Under the pieces are notes generated by a model. The model did no database searches, was not told the origin of the DNA, and was given only the letters and a program-made list of their open reading frames with translations. A DNA stretch of 50,677 nt, from contig ARWO01000027.1 in the NCBI GenBank assembly GCA_000402075.1, positions 1 through 50,677 of the forward strand, read 5' to 3'. The stretch is from Thaumarchaeota archaeon SCGC AAA007-O23. Its GTDB lineage: Archaea; Thermoproteota; Nitrososphaeria; Nitrososphaerales; Nitrosopumilaceae. Every line of letters starts with the position of its first letter. Position 1 is the first letter of the stretch. Both the position numbers and the translations under genes were made by a program. This document shows, piece by piece, positions 27,518-36,322 of this stretch.

Positions 27518-29871
27518 TTGCAATCAAATAATGAATTAGTTAAAGTTGAAAAGTCATCACATTATCTGCGTTATCTACTAATTATTGGAATACTTGTTAT
27601 TTCCTTTTCATTATCTTTCATGTTACGAGCACAGCCACTAGAATACGGTTTTGAATTAAATGAATTTGACCCATTTTTCAATTACAGAGCAACTCAGTTT
27701 ATGGTAGAAAATGGTTTGCCGTCATATTTAGAATGGCATGACGACTTATCGTGGCATCCATATGGAAGGGACGTTTCAGCCACCTCACAAGTAATGCTTC
27801 ATACTACTACTGCAATGCTTTACCAGACTTTTGGTATGGGTTCTAGTCTACATGATTTTACAATAATATTCCCGATGGTAGTCAGTTCGCTTACAGCAAT
27901 TATTATTTTTGCACTAGTTAGAACAATTGGAGGTACGACAGCTGGACTTTTTGCTTCGCTCTTCTTTGCTGTCTCTCCTATAATCATAATGAGAGGCTCA
28001 ATAGGCTGGTTCAAGTCTGAACCGCTGGGTCTTTTTTACGGATTATTAGCTGTTTACCTGCTTCTCAGTGGGATAAAATCAGACAAAGGAAAAGTTTCCG
28101 TTGCAAAGATTGTAGGGGCGGGTATCGTACTAGCCTTTGGTCTTGCTTCATGGGGTGGTACACAATTTTTTATCTTACCCATAGGACTTTTTTTTCTAGC
28201 ATTACCATTTCTGAGAAAAGATAACAAATTCATCATATGGACCTCGGTTATTTTCACATCTGTATTCTTTTTGGCAACCGGACTATATGAGAAAACTGGA
28301 TTTGCGTTTATTTCAAACCTAAGTGGATTTTTCCTAATTGGGTGTACTGTATTTCTGATAGCGTGTATTATAATCAGAAGAATTGGCAAAGCCCAATTAC
28401 GCAATAGTCTTGCACTTTTAGGAGGTGCTATAACAGCTGGAATTGTAATAGTCTTTTCAGGCGTGATCACCTTAGGATCGTTTAGGTATCTTAACGCTGC
28501 AAATCCTCTTTTGATTACAACTGATACGCTTATAGATTCTGTATCTGAACATGCAACAACAACCATCGACATTTCATTTTACTTCTTCTCAACCTTGATG
28601 GTCTTTGCAGGACTAGGAGCATGGTTACTCTTCCAAAAAAAGTAAACCGTTCTTTGAAGATTAAAGGCGAAATGGCTGCATTTGCTCTCATAATAGGATT
28701 TCTTGGAATCTATTTCAGCTCTGCATTTGTAAGATTGGAAGTGTTTGGTTCAATTTCAGTTATAATATTATCATCTATAGGCGTATCAATTCTAATATCA
28801 AAAATCCTAAAAGAGGGACATAAACCTGCAAGTGCTGTAACTAAAATTTCTTTTCTGGCTATAATTGTAGCCTTGTTAACGGTACCTATGGTTTATCCTG
28901 AAGAACTTAACTGGTCAAATAACAACGTTGGATTACCTCCTACCATACTGAATAGCGGAACTCAGTTTAATTTGTCCACAAATGATTGGGCTGATTCCAT
29001 GCAATGGGTAAGGGAAAATACTCCTAAAGATGCCGTTATTGCATCATGGTGGGATTATGGATACTGGATTTCCACTCTTGGTGAAAGAAAAACTTTAGCT
29101 GATAATGCTACAGTGTTAGATTGGCAGATTAGAAAAATAGCAGCAATGTATATGAGTACACCAGACCAAGCTTGGCAAATTTTAACGAGTGATGTAGAAA
29201 CCGATGTAAGCTCATACTATGTAACTTTGCCAACTGACATTAATCAGGGAACAATAAATTCGGGTGATGTTTATGATCTAAAACAAGAAAAACTTGATGC
29301 TTTCAAATATTGGAAAGAAGATTCATCACCAGAAAAAATATACGATGCTGATAAAGCTGAAAAATATCCCACGCTATTTGATTATTACGAATCAGAAGTG
29401 TATGTTTTACCACCAGTAGTAACTGGTCTAGATGCTGACTATATTATAATAAATCTCGCAGTAGAGAAACTGAGTGAAGAAAACATACTGGATTTGTATT
29501 TACTTAGCCAAAAAGGCGGTGATGAAACTAAGTCCTTCTGGTTTATGAAAATAGCAGATTTAGGCGTTATGGATTACTATAATCCAGAATTATCGGGCTA
29601 CAGTGGTAAATTCTGGAATGAAACACTTTTAGGAAAATTAATACCATTTACACATATACTTTATGTAGACCCTAATAATCCTGAAATTCAATCAGAAAAG
29701 TACAAGCGAGGTTATAGTTCAATCTATGTTAAAGATATCAAGTTTCCAACGGATGGAGACGGTCCATTCCAATTGGTATACATGTCACCATCATTTGAGC
29801 TAGATGCACCTGGTCCAATGACTGGTCCTATAATTTATAAAATAAACAAGGAGTATAACCCAAATCAATAA
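27518..29871 (+). CDS. aglB: Oligosaccharyltransferase AglB/STT3, split by one frameshift
   Basis: The first part (27518-28645, TTG start) has multiple membrane helices and NEFDPFFNYRATQF with the catalytic Asp of external loop 1 (D51). The second part (in frame from ATG 28621 to 29871) completes the helices and carries the soluble domain with SWWDYGYWI, the WWDYG signature near 29047. At the seven-A run 28635-28641 the first frame ends LLFQKK-stop, while one more A reads on as FQKKVNRSLK, giving a protein of about 783 residues. AglB moves lipid-linked glycan onto Asn in secreted proteins such as the S-layer. It is the natural end-user of the island. The break is probably a homopolymer error. 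Confidence 0.92.
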
Positions 29872-29889
29872 TTGGTGAAAAACAAAATA

Positions 29890-31086
29890 TTATTTTTTAT
29901 ACCTTTCTGCTTCTTCGGATCCACTAGTAGCAGTTCCTTTACTATAAGAATGAGCACCTGCACCTGCAAGTTCTCCATTCTGTACAATTAGGTATTGGGC
30001 TCTAATTGGTACATCGTCAAAGAAGCATTCTAATATTTCTCTTGTACCAGCGGCATATCTTGCCTGTGCTGATAATGATGTGCCTGAAGTGTGTGGTGTC
30101 ATACCGTGATTTGGCATAGTTCTCCAGACGTGATCATTAGGTGCTGGCTGAGGAAACCAAACGTCTCCTGCGTACCCGCTTAATTGTCCAGATTTTAAAG
30201 CGTCTGCAATTGCTTCTCTATTACAAATCTTTCCTCTGGCAGTATTGATAAGATAAGCACCTTTTTTCATCTTGCCAATTAATTCTTTATCAAACATATT
30301 TTCTGTTTCTGGATGTAATGGACAATTAATTGTAACCACATCACACACAGCAACCATCGATTCTACAGATTCATGGAACGTTAAATCTAATTCTTTTTCA
30401 ATTGATTCAGGTAATCTATGTCTGTCAAAGTAATGTAAATGAGTTTCAAAAGGTTTCATTTTTCTTAAAGCAGATAATCCTATTCGACCTGCCGCTACTG
30501 TGCCTATATGCATACCTTCTACGTCATAAGAACGTTGTACGGCATCAGCAATATTCCAGCCACCTGATTTTGCAATTGCGTGCTGATTATGATAATCTCT
30601 AACCATAGATAAAATCATCATAACTATATGTTCAGATACAGAAATTGAATTGCAATATGTAACTTCGACTACATCGACTTTGTTGTCCATTGCGGCCTGT
30701 AAATCAACATGATCTGAGCCAATGCCCGCTGTAATTGCTAATTTTAAATTCCTTGCTTTTTCTATTAGTTCTCTTGTTAAATAGAAGGGCCAAAATGGTT
30801 GTGATATTACAACATCAGCATCCACTATTTCTTTAGCAGCGACTGAATTATCACCATCTTTATCAGACGTAATTACTAATGTATGCCCTCTTTCTTCTAA
30901 AAATTTTCTTAATCCTAATTCGCCAGAAACACAACCAAGCAATTCACCTGGTGTAAAGTCAATTGCTTTTGGTGTTGGTAGTGTCATACCATCTGGATAC
31001 TTTTTTAATTCTGGTAGTTCGCTTAATGGATAGTTCTTAGGCATTCCATCTTTGGGGTCATCATACAATACACATAGTATTTTCAT
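29890..31086 (-). CDS. fdh: NAD-dependent formate dehydrogenase
   Basis: The 398-residue protein aligns to the Pseudomonas sp. 101 type enzyme (EC 1.17.1.9) without a shift: P97-F98 in SQPFWP, I122 in TAGIGSD, N146 in TYCNSIS, D221 in FDRHRLPE (NAD rather than NADP preference), R284 in NTARGKI, Q313 in FPQPAP, and H332/S334 in TPHTSGTSLSAQ. FDH-specific GELLGCVSGELGLRKFLE and the C-terminal AGAGAHSYSKGT are also present. It oxidises formate to CO2 and makes NADH in the cytosol. It lies 36 bases downstream of the radical SAM gene on the same strand, so the two may be co-transcribed. Confidence 0.9.
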   Translation of the reverse strand: MKILCVLYDDPKDGMPKNYPLSELPELKKYPDGMTLPTPKAIDFTPGELLGCVSGELGLRKFLEERGHTLVITSDKDGDNSVAAKEIVDADVVISQPFWPFYLTRELIEKARNLKLAITAGIGSDHVDLQAAMDNKVDVVEVTYCNSISVSEHIVMMILSMVRDYHNQHAIAKSGGWNIADAVQRSYDVEGMHIGTVAAGRIGLSALRKMKPFETHLHYFDRHRLPESIEKELDLTFHESVESMVAVCDVVTINCPLHPETENMFDKELIGKMKKGAYLINTARGKICNREAIADALKSGQLSGYAGDVWFPQPAPNDHVWRTMPNHGMTPHTSGTSLSAQARYAAGTREILECFFDDVPIRAQYLIVQNGELAGAGAHSYSKGTATSGSEEAERYKK

Positions 31087-31122
31087 AATTTACTCCTCTT
31101 CTTTTTATCTTCAGGTTACTAA

Positions 31123-32790
31123 TTACGTAGTTGCCTGCTGTGCCTCATGAAACATCTCACTCTTGGCACAACCTGCTGCAAGATCGTCTCCTGCACCCCT
31201 TCTCATAAGACCTCTGTAAAGACCATCTTCAAGTTTTTCGCCTTGTTGTTCTTCCCATTCTTCAACAGTAATGGAATATTTCTTTTGAATTCTATCCCTA
31301 TACCATTCTGGAATTACATTAAATGCACAAAAAGGAATGACTCTAAGATCTGGTGTAGTGTAATGTATGTCGCATCTTTGTAGTCTTTCAAGGTCTTCAT
31401 TATACTTGTCCTGAAAGTGCATCATGCCCAAGAATAATCCTTTGACATGAAAGCCACCAACTGCATCAAATGATCTTTTCATTAGTATACTGCTAAACAT
31501 TTTTGCCAAGTCTAGACCAGCTGGCTGCTTGCTCTTATCAATGAAGCCTTTCAGTTTTCTTACTACTTCTAACATTGTAAAGTATTTGTTAGCACCAGAA
31601 TGAATTTCTTCTGCCTTATCCTCAAACAGTTCAAGCATTCCTTGAAGGTCACAGAATCGTGTCATAGGGACAAATTTCTTTGTATCTGCATCTTCAAAGA
31701 CATATGTACCTGCACCACAGGCAAAATGAATTGATAATTCGTACTTTGGTTTACTTGAAAATGCCTCAATCACGTTTGTAAGTGGCATGCAGCTTGGTAC
31801 AGGATACCAATCATCAACTGTAACCTGACCTTGTGTTTGTTCCTCAATTCTTTGTATACAATCAGGTACAGTAATTCTATACTTTTCTCTTTCAGTTTTT
31901 CCCATCCTTCCAGTTAGTGATACTGGTTGGAAGTTTACCGCATGTACAACATCCATGTTCTTTTGTGCATATCTAATAATGCCACCAAGCTCATGATCGT
32001 TGATTGATTTAATTACAGTTGGAACAAAAACGCAGGTAGTTCCTGTTTTTCTACAAGTATCCAGTGCAGATGGAATTTCCCAGTGATTTTTCGGATTGGT
32101 TCTCGCTGTTACACCATCAAAACTAAGATAAAGATTGTTACATCCTGCCATTCTAACATCACGACCTGCTTCTGGATCCAATGCATGACGTATTCCGTTG
32201 GTGTTCATCTGTATATGGTCAACATGTTCTTCCTTCATTATCTTGATCAAATCAGTGATATCTTCTCTTAGCATTGGTTCGCCGCCAGTAATCTGCATAG
32301 AGTTTCCAGGGATTGGTCTTTCTGCTCTAAGTGTTTTCATCATAGCGCGTACTTGATCTTGAGTTGGTTCATACATGTAAGCACCTTCAAGACCTTTCTT
32401 TACGTAAAAGAAACAATACCAGCATGTTAGATCACATCTGTTTGTAACTATAATATTTGCAAGTCCGCTGTGAGAAAGGTGGTTGGTACAAAGTCCACAA
32501 TTATTTGGACATGAACATTTGTCTTCCATCATCACATTTGGTGCGTGTGCTCCCTTTCCATCTACCCAGTAAGTGCTAAATTTCTTGTACATATCATAGG
32601 AGCCGAAATATAGCTCTTCACATTCTCCGTGTGCTGGACAAGTCTTTGACATGAAGACTTGATCATCTCTTTCAAACACTTCAGCATCTAGAATCATATT
32701 ACACTCAGGACAAATGCTTTGAGTAAAACGAATAGTAGACTTTTTGCCTAATGATTTAGTCGATTGATTAGAAATCTGAATTAATGCCAT
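31123..32790 (-). CDS. Radical SAM protein, probable tetraether lipid synthase (Tes)
   Basis: The 555-residue protein starts with a rubredoxin-like block, SICPECNMILDAEV and MSKTCPAHGECEELYFG, then CSCPNNCGLC, then the radical SAM CxxxCxxC in NRCDLTCWYCFF. MQITGGEPMLREDI and FACGAGTYVFEDA follow, and the C-terminus has extra Cys residues (RFCDLQG, RCDIHY, IPFCAFNVIPEWYRD). Multiple cluster sites plus CPxCG/CPxHG N-terminus are the pattern I know from MJ0619-type Tes, which couples two archaeal lipid chains to make GDGT tetraethers. The family is common in thaumarchaea, where GDGTs are the main membrane lipids. Radical SAM firm, Tes likely. Confidence 0.75.
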   Translation of the reverse strand: MALIQISNQSTKSLGKKSTIRFTQSICPECNMILDAEVFERDDQVFMSKTCPAHGECEELYFGSYDMYKKFSTYWVDGKGAHAPNVMMEDKCSCPNNCGLCTNHLSHSGLANIIVTNRCDLTCWYCFFYVKKGLEGAYMYEPTQDQVRAMMKTLRAERPIPGNSMQITGGEPMLREDITDLIKIMKEEHVDHIQMNTNGIRHALDPEAGRDVRMAGCNNLYLSFDGVTARTNPKNHWEIPSALDTCRKTGTTCVFVPTVIKSINDHELGGIIRYAQKNMDVVHAVNFQPVSLTGRMGKTEREKYRITVPDCIQRIEEQTQGQVTVDDWYPVPSCMPLTNVIEAFSSKPKYELSIHFACGAGTYVFEDADTKKFVPMTRFCDLQGMLELFEDKAEEIHSGANKYFTMLEVVRKLKGFIDKSKQPAGLDLAKMFSSILMKRSFDAVGGFHVKGLFLGMMHFQDKYNEDLERLQRCDIHYTTPDLRVIPFCAFNVIPEWYRDRIQKKYSITVEEWEEQQGEKLEDGLYRGLMRRGAGDDLAAGCAKSEMFHEAQQATT

Positions 32791-32894
32791 TACTATTGAT
32801 TTTTTTTAAAATTAGTATATAATGACTTTCATACTTTACCTCGTGAAATAGTAGGATAATTTATAGAGAGAGAGACAGCAAGTGAAAGCGAGTA
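32791..32894. promoter_or_regulatory. Divergent promoter between tes-like and TrmB-like genes
   Basis: The 104-base gap separates divergent genes. On the minus strand a TTATATACT element lies at about 32814-32822, 24-30 bases upstream of the tes-like ATG. On the plus strand AATTTATAG at 32858-32866 lies about 30 bases before ATG 32895. Both distances fit leaderless or short-leader archaeal promoters. The adjacent regulator genes could act here. Confidence 0.5.
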
Positions 32895-33668
32895 ATGATG
32901 AGTGTTTCCGATCAAACACAAAAATCTTTGGAAGAAATTGGTCTAGCTGGTTATGAAATCAAGGCTTTTACCACATTGATAAAAACTGGAGAGCTTACTG
33001 CCTCAAATTTAAGCCAACAGTGTGGTGTTGCATATTCAAGGATTTACGATGTTTTGGCTGAGTTAGAAAAAAAAGGTTGGGTAGGATCCGATAAATCAAG
33101 ACCGACAAAATATTTTGCCAAATCTCCTAATTCTGCACTGCAAACAACGAAACAAAGGATTGAGGAAGATTTTGCTAAAAATGAGAAAATAATCCTAGGC
33201 GATCTTAATCCGATATACAAAAAAAGTGGAACTGCAGAACGACCTGATATCTGGGTTCTAACAGGAACTATGAATATAGCAACCAAAATTTTTGAGATGA
33301 TTGAAACGTGTAGAGAAGAAGTGTTAATTGCAATTCCAAAAGCTGGGGAAGAATTGGTAAAACAGGCATTACCAAAACTAAGACAGTTGCATGACAAGGG
33401 GGTTAAAATTACAATTCTAACATCTGACAGATTTGATAAAAATGCCATCAAAGGATTGACGCGACTTGCTACCGTTAAGATAAAGAAAGGACTATTTGGC
33501 GGCGGTATAATTTCAGATAAGCATAATGTTGTAATATTGCTTGGTCCGGAAATTAGTCATTCAAATGCCTCTGAAATTATAGCAATATGTACAGATCATG
33601 CTGAATTATCTGGTTTTGCAAGAGAATATTTTGAATATTTATTAAAAGATGTATCGAAGGTGAAGTGA
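32895..33668 (+). CDS. TrmB-family transcriptional regulator
   Basis: The 257-residue protein has an N-terminal winged helix (residues about 8-70: LTASNLSQQCGVAYSRIYDV is the helix-turn-helix, KGWVGSDKSRPTKYFAKSP the wing) and a C-terminal PLD-like sensor domain (RPDIWVLTG, EEVLIAIPKAGEELV). In archaea this family senses sugars or other small molecules. It is transcribed divergently from tes-like/fdh and overlaps the DtxR-like gene by one base (TGATG), so the two regulators are made together. Confidence 0.82.
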   Translation: MMSVSDQTQKSLEEIGLAGYEIKAFTTLIKTGELTASNLSQQCGVAYSRIYDVLAELEKKGWVGSDKSRPTKYFAKSPNSALQTTKQRIEEDFAKNEKIILGDLNPIYKKSGTAERPDIWVLTGTMNIATKIFEMIETCREEVLIAIPKAGEELVKQALPKLRQLHDKGVKITILTSDRFDKNAIKGLTRLATVKIKKGLFGGGIISDKHNVVILLGPEISHSNASEIIAICTDHAELSGFAREYFEYLLKDVSKVK

Positions 33669-34117
33669 TGGATTCGTCTAACGATGAAGTTCTTTTTGTG
33701 GGAACTGCTGATGCAGAACATGTTGAGATGTATCTGAAGGCAATTTGGCATATAAAAGAAAGAAATGAACCAGTAAAAATCAGTACAATTGCGAAAATGC
33801 TCAACGTAAGACAGCCAAGTGTTGTTCAAATGTTAAAAAAATTAAATGGTCAACAACTTGTGGAATATAATAAAGCTGGAGTTTCTCTTACCGAAGGTGG
33901 TGAAAGAGTCGGTTCAAGTATGATGAGAAATAGTAGATTACTTGAAGTTTTAATGGATAGTGCACTTAAGGTAGCGATTGATGAGGAAATGGTATGTGGA
34001 ATTGAACATCATATGAACAAGCAATTTACGGATGCCTTATGCACTATGCTGAATCATCCACGAAAATGTCCGCACGATCACAAAATTCCTGAAGGAGAAT
34101 GCTGTCAAAAAAACTGA
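33668..34117 (+). CDS. DtxR/MntR-family metal-dependent regulator
   Basis: The 149-residue protein begins with a winged helix (VEMYLKAIWHIKERN, then KISTIAKMLNVRQPSVVQML) and has the metal-binding dimer domain MRNSRLLEVL...EEMVCGIEHHM, with C, E and H at the ligand positions and a KCPHDHKIP motif. It ends early, without an SH3-like domain. GTG at 33665 or ATG 33668 may start it. It probably senses iron or manganese; the nearby Fe-S-rich radical SAM enzyme and TrmB partner are natural candidate targets, but no binding site was identified. Confidence 0.82.
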   Translation: MDSSNDEVLFVGTADAEHVEMYLKAIWHIKERNEPVKISTIAKMLNVRQPSVVQMLKKLNGQQLVEYNKAGVSLTEGGERVGSSMMRNSRLLEVLMDSALKVAIDEEMVCGIEHHMNKQFTDALCTMLNHPRKCPHDHKIPEGECCQKN

Positions 34118-34163
34118 CACTGCAATGCCAATGAAAATATACAACATATAGGTTGATTATGAT

Positions 34164-34328
34164 ATGGCGTGCTTTTGTGGATGTAACGATTTTGAAAAAA
34201 ATCCAAATGGTCAATATGTTGGATGCGTAAAATGTGGTCACGGACGCCAAAATCATGATGACAAATATAGAGAATCTGCGAGAAAGAATGAAGAGCAGTC
34301 ACAAAAACGTGACGTTGATTTTGGATAA
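34164..34328 (+). CDS. Small zinc-ribbon protein (54 aa)
   Basis: ATG 34164 opens a 54-residue frame ending at TAA 34328. It starts MACFCGCNDFEKNP and has VGCVKCGHGRQNHDD, so the Cys pairs CxC and CxxC (plus a His) can hold one zinc. The tail is charged (KNEEQSQKRD). It is short enough to be lost by a 60-residue cut-off. It lies 46 bases downstream of the DtxR-like gene on the same strand. Zinc-ribbon proteins of this size often bind nucleic acid, but no function is claimed. Confidence 0.68.
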   Translation: MACFCGCNDFEKNPNGQYVGCVKCGHGRQNHDDKYRESARKNEEQSQKRDVDFG

Positions 34329-34357
34329 TTTGTTATTCATATAATTACAGAAAGGAT

Positions 34358-34424
34358 TATGCAGGCTCAGAACTCAAGATCCTCATCATCAAATCAAAGG
34401 GATAAGCTCATCAACGCCTGCATA
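34358..34424 (-). ncRNA. C/D box sRNA (2'-O-methylation guide)
   Basis: On the minus strand a nine-base terminal stem TATGCAGGC / GCCTGCATA (34416-34424 and 34358-34366) encloses the full archaeal C/D layout: box C TTGATGA (34408-34414), a 10-base spacer, box D' TTGA (34394-34397), box C' ATGATGA (34383-34389), a 12-base guide GGATCTTGAGTT (34371-34382) and box D CTGA (34367-34370) directly against the stem. Sizes and order match archaeal sRNPs with L7Ae, Nop5 and fibrillarin. Guide target not determined; rRNA is expected. Confidence 0.85.
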
Positions 34425-34493
34425 TGATCTTTAAAGAAATCCTAAATGAATCTTTCAAGAAGCTTGATAAATAACAGTTAACATTAGAACACA

Positions 34494-34889
34494 ATGGTAC
34501 AAATAGATACTCCAGCATCAATGGATAGTTTTAGGACATTCATAATGGTCAGTACGTGTAGTTCATTCGCTCCGCAAAGTTATGCTGATGATACGGAAGT
34601 TTTTCCAGAGCGTGAGGAAGATCTTGGTTCTATATACGTTGAAGCTGCAGATAAAGTAACTTTAAAGAAAATTAGAGATATTACATTTGTAAATGCAAGA
34701 GATGTGTTAGGAATAATCTATAACTCTAGGAGTGGAAATACAAAACTAAATTGGCGTCAGACTAGACGTAATAATGGCAAGGTAACAGGTGAAGCTTCAT
34801 CAAATTCTCTTGTAAACTTGGCACAAAGTGGAGTAATTACCCTTGATTGGGTAGAAAACTATGTTCGAAAGAAAACTGAAGAAAATTAA
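34494..34889 (+). CDS. Conserved-looking protein of unknown function
   Basis: The 131-residue protein has ATG 34494 and an N-terminal Ser/Thr-rich stretch (SFRTFIMVSTCSSF). A basic C-terminal half follows (KLNWRQTRRNNGKVTGEASSN). There is no clear membrane helix, zinc site or catalytic motif. I do not recognise the family. It ends 30 bases before pelota on the same strand. Confidence 0.5.
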   Translation: MVQIDTPASMDSFRTFIMVSTCSSFAPQSYADDTEVFPEREEDLGSIYVEAADKVTLKKIRDITFVNARDVLGIIYNSRSGNTKLNWRQTRRNNGKVTGEASSNSLVNLAQSGVITLDWVENYVRKKTEEN

Positions 34890-34919
34890 CATCTTTTTCT
34901 TTTTGTAATAAAAAAAGAT

Positions 34920-35975
34920 ATGATTACTAAAATTATTGATGAAAATTCAGTTTCATGTATACCAGAAGATTCTGATGATCTAATTATTCTTCGCAGGGTT
35001 ATCAAAAAGGGAGATAAAATTATTGGAGAGACTGTTCGTGTTGTTAAACAGGAAAAAGATTTTGCAAGACCAGATAAGGGAGAACGTATTAAGATTAGAC
35101 TATCACTAGAAGTTGAAAAGATATCCCTTGACAGTGTATTAGATAGAATGCGTGTTGGAGGAATAATCAAGGAATCAAACAATGAATCAGTTCCTCATGG
35201 CTCACATCATTCATTTATCATAAAAATCGATCAGCCATTTAATCTACTAAAAAAGAAATGGACATCTGTAGAAAAAAAACTTGTGACAGCTAGTGATCAT
35301 AATCTAACGTTTATCTTAATTGCAATAGATACTAGTGACTGTGGTATTGGAAAACTAAAAGGTACACACATGCACATAGTGCCTAACATATATTCTGGAT
35401 CAAGCGGAAAACAGTATAAAAGCAACTTTAAAATTGAAAACTTCTTTGAGGAGATTTCAAAAGCATTAGTGCCTATTGTAAAAGCAAACTATCAACTTGT
35501 AGTCTTTGGTCCAGGCGAAACAAAAAAGAGATTTGTAAACTTTCTAGCAAAAACACAGATTGGGCAAAATCATGAAATCAAAATGATTGAAGGAATAGAT
35601 TCTAGCGGCGAAGATGGTATTCATATATTTACCAAATCAAAATCAATGAAAGAAATAATATCAAATAGCAAGCTTGCAAAAGTTTCTGATATTATCGATC
35701 AAGTGATGTTTCTTGCAAACAAAAAAAGCCGCAAGTTTACAATGGGCTTGGAAGAGACTAGAAAAGCAAATGAATATGGTGCGATAGATTCGTTAATTTT
35801 TTCAGAGAAAGCAATTCAAAGTCATGATGAACAAGAAATTATCAATTTCCTAAATGATGTGGAAGCAAAAGGCAGTAAGGTATACAGTGTAGATGAAACA
35901 ACTGATGCTGGACTTAGAGTCACTGGGCTTGGTGGCATTATCTCAATTCTAAGATTTGCAGTAGAAGCTAGTTAG
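34920..35975 (+). CDS. pelA: Pelota (Dom34), mRNA surveillance / ribosome rescue factor
   Basis: The 351-residue length fits archaeal pelota. The N-terminal Sm-like domain has SDDLIILRRVIKKGD and ETVRVVKQEKDFARPDKGER. The central domain follows with LIAIDTSDCGIGKLKGT and VVFGPGETKKRFVNFL, and the eRF1-domain-3-like C-terminus has TRKANEYGAIDSLIFSEKA and TDAGLRVTGLGGIISILRF. Unlike aRF1, it lacks GGQ. With aEF1A/ABCE1 it releases stalled ribosomes. It converges with CutA with an eight-base overlap. Confidence 0.93.
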   Translation: MITKIIDENSVSCIPEDSDDLIILRRVIKKGDKIIGETVRVVKQEKDFARPDKGERIKIRLSLEVEKISLDSVLDRMRVGGIIKESNNESVPHGSHHSFIIKIDQPFNLLKKKWTSVEKKLVTASDHNLTFILIAIDTSDCGIGKLKGTHMHIVPNIYSGSSGKQYKSNFKIENFFEEISKALVPIVKANYQLVVFGPGETKKRFVNFLAKTQIGQNHEIKMIEGIDSSGEDGIHIFTKSKSMKEIISNSKLAKVSDIIDQVMFLANKKSRKFTMGLEETRKANEYGAIDSLIFSEKAIQSHDEQEIINFLNDVEAKGSKVYSVDETTDAGLRVTGLGGIISILRFAVEAS

Positions 35976-36279
35976 TAGAATCAACAAGCCATTTCATATA
36001 TGGTTGATTAATGGACTCTACATTAATTTCCGCAATTTCTGGCACGTCATATGGATGAAGTTTTTTTAATTCTTTTTTTAGAGCTGGTTGATTTTTTTTA
36101 GTAGTTTTGAAAAGTGCAAGATATTCACCTCGATTTTCAATTTTTTCCTCCCAAGTGTAAACAGACGAAATTTTTGTTATATTGACACATGCAATTAGTT
36201 TTTTCTTTACTAACAGTTTAGCAATGCTGGTAACTGATTGTTTACTAGGAAATGTTGATATTATAATCACAGGCTTCAC
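35968..36279 (-). CDS. cutA: Divalent-cation tolerance protein CutA
   Basis: The 103-residue size and motifs are those of CutA1: IISTFPSKQSVTSIAKLLV, LIACVNITKISSVYTWEEKIE and HPYDVPEIAEINVESINQPYMKWL (parts ≤20 listed). It forms a trimeric ferredoxin-like fold linked to copper and other divalent cation tolerance, though its molecular role is unclear. It overlaps pelota at the 3' end by eight bases. Confidence 0.92.
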   Translation of the reverse strand: MKPVIIISTFPSKQSVTSIAKLLVKKKLIACVNITKISSVYTWEEKIENRGEYLALFKTTKKNQPALKKELKKLHPYDVPEIAEINVESINQPYMKWLVDSTN

Positions 36280-36322
36280 AGTAACCGATAAATTTACGTG
36301 AATAAAAAAAGTACCAATCGAT

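Noticed and set aside
28054..28572. 172-residue minus-strand frame opposite the aglB gene
   Set aside because: It is a shadow of the membrane-helix codons of AglB, with no motif and no gap of its own.
33044..33451. 135-residue minus-strand frame opposite the TrmB-like gene
   Set aside because: Antisense shadow; the plus-strand regulator has clear helix-turn-helix and sensor motifs.
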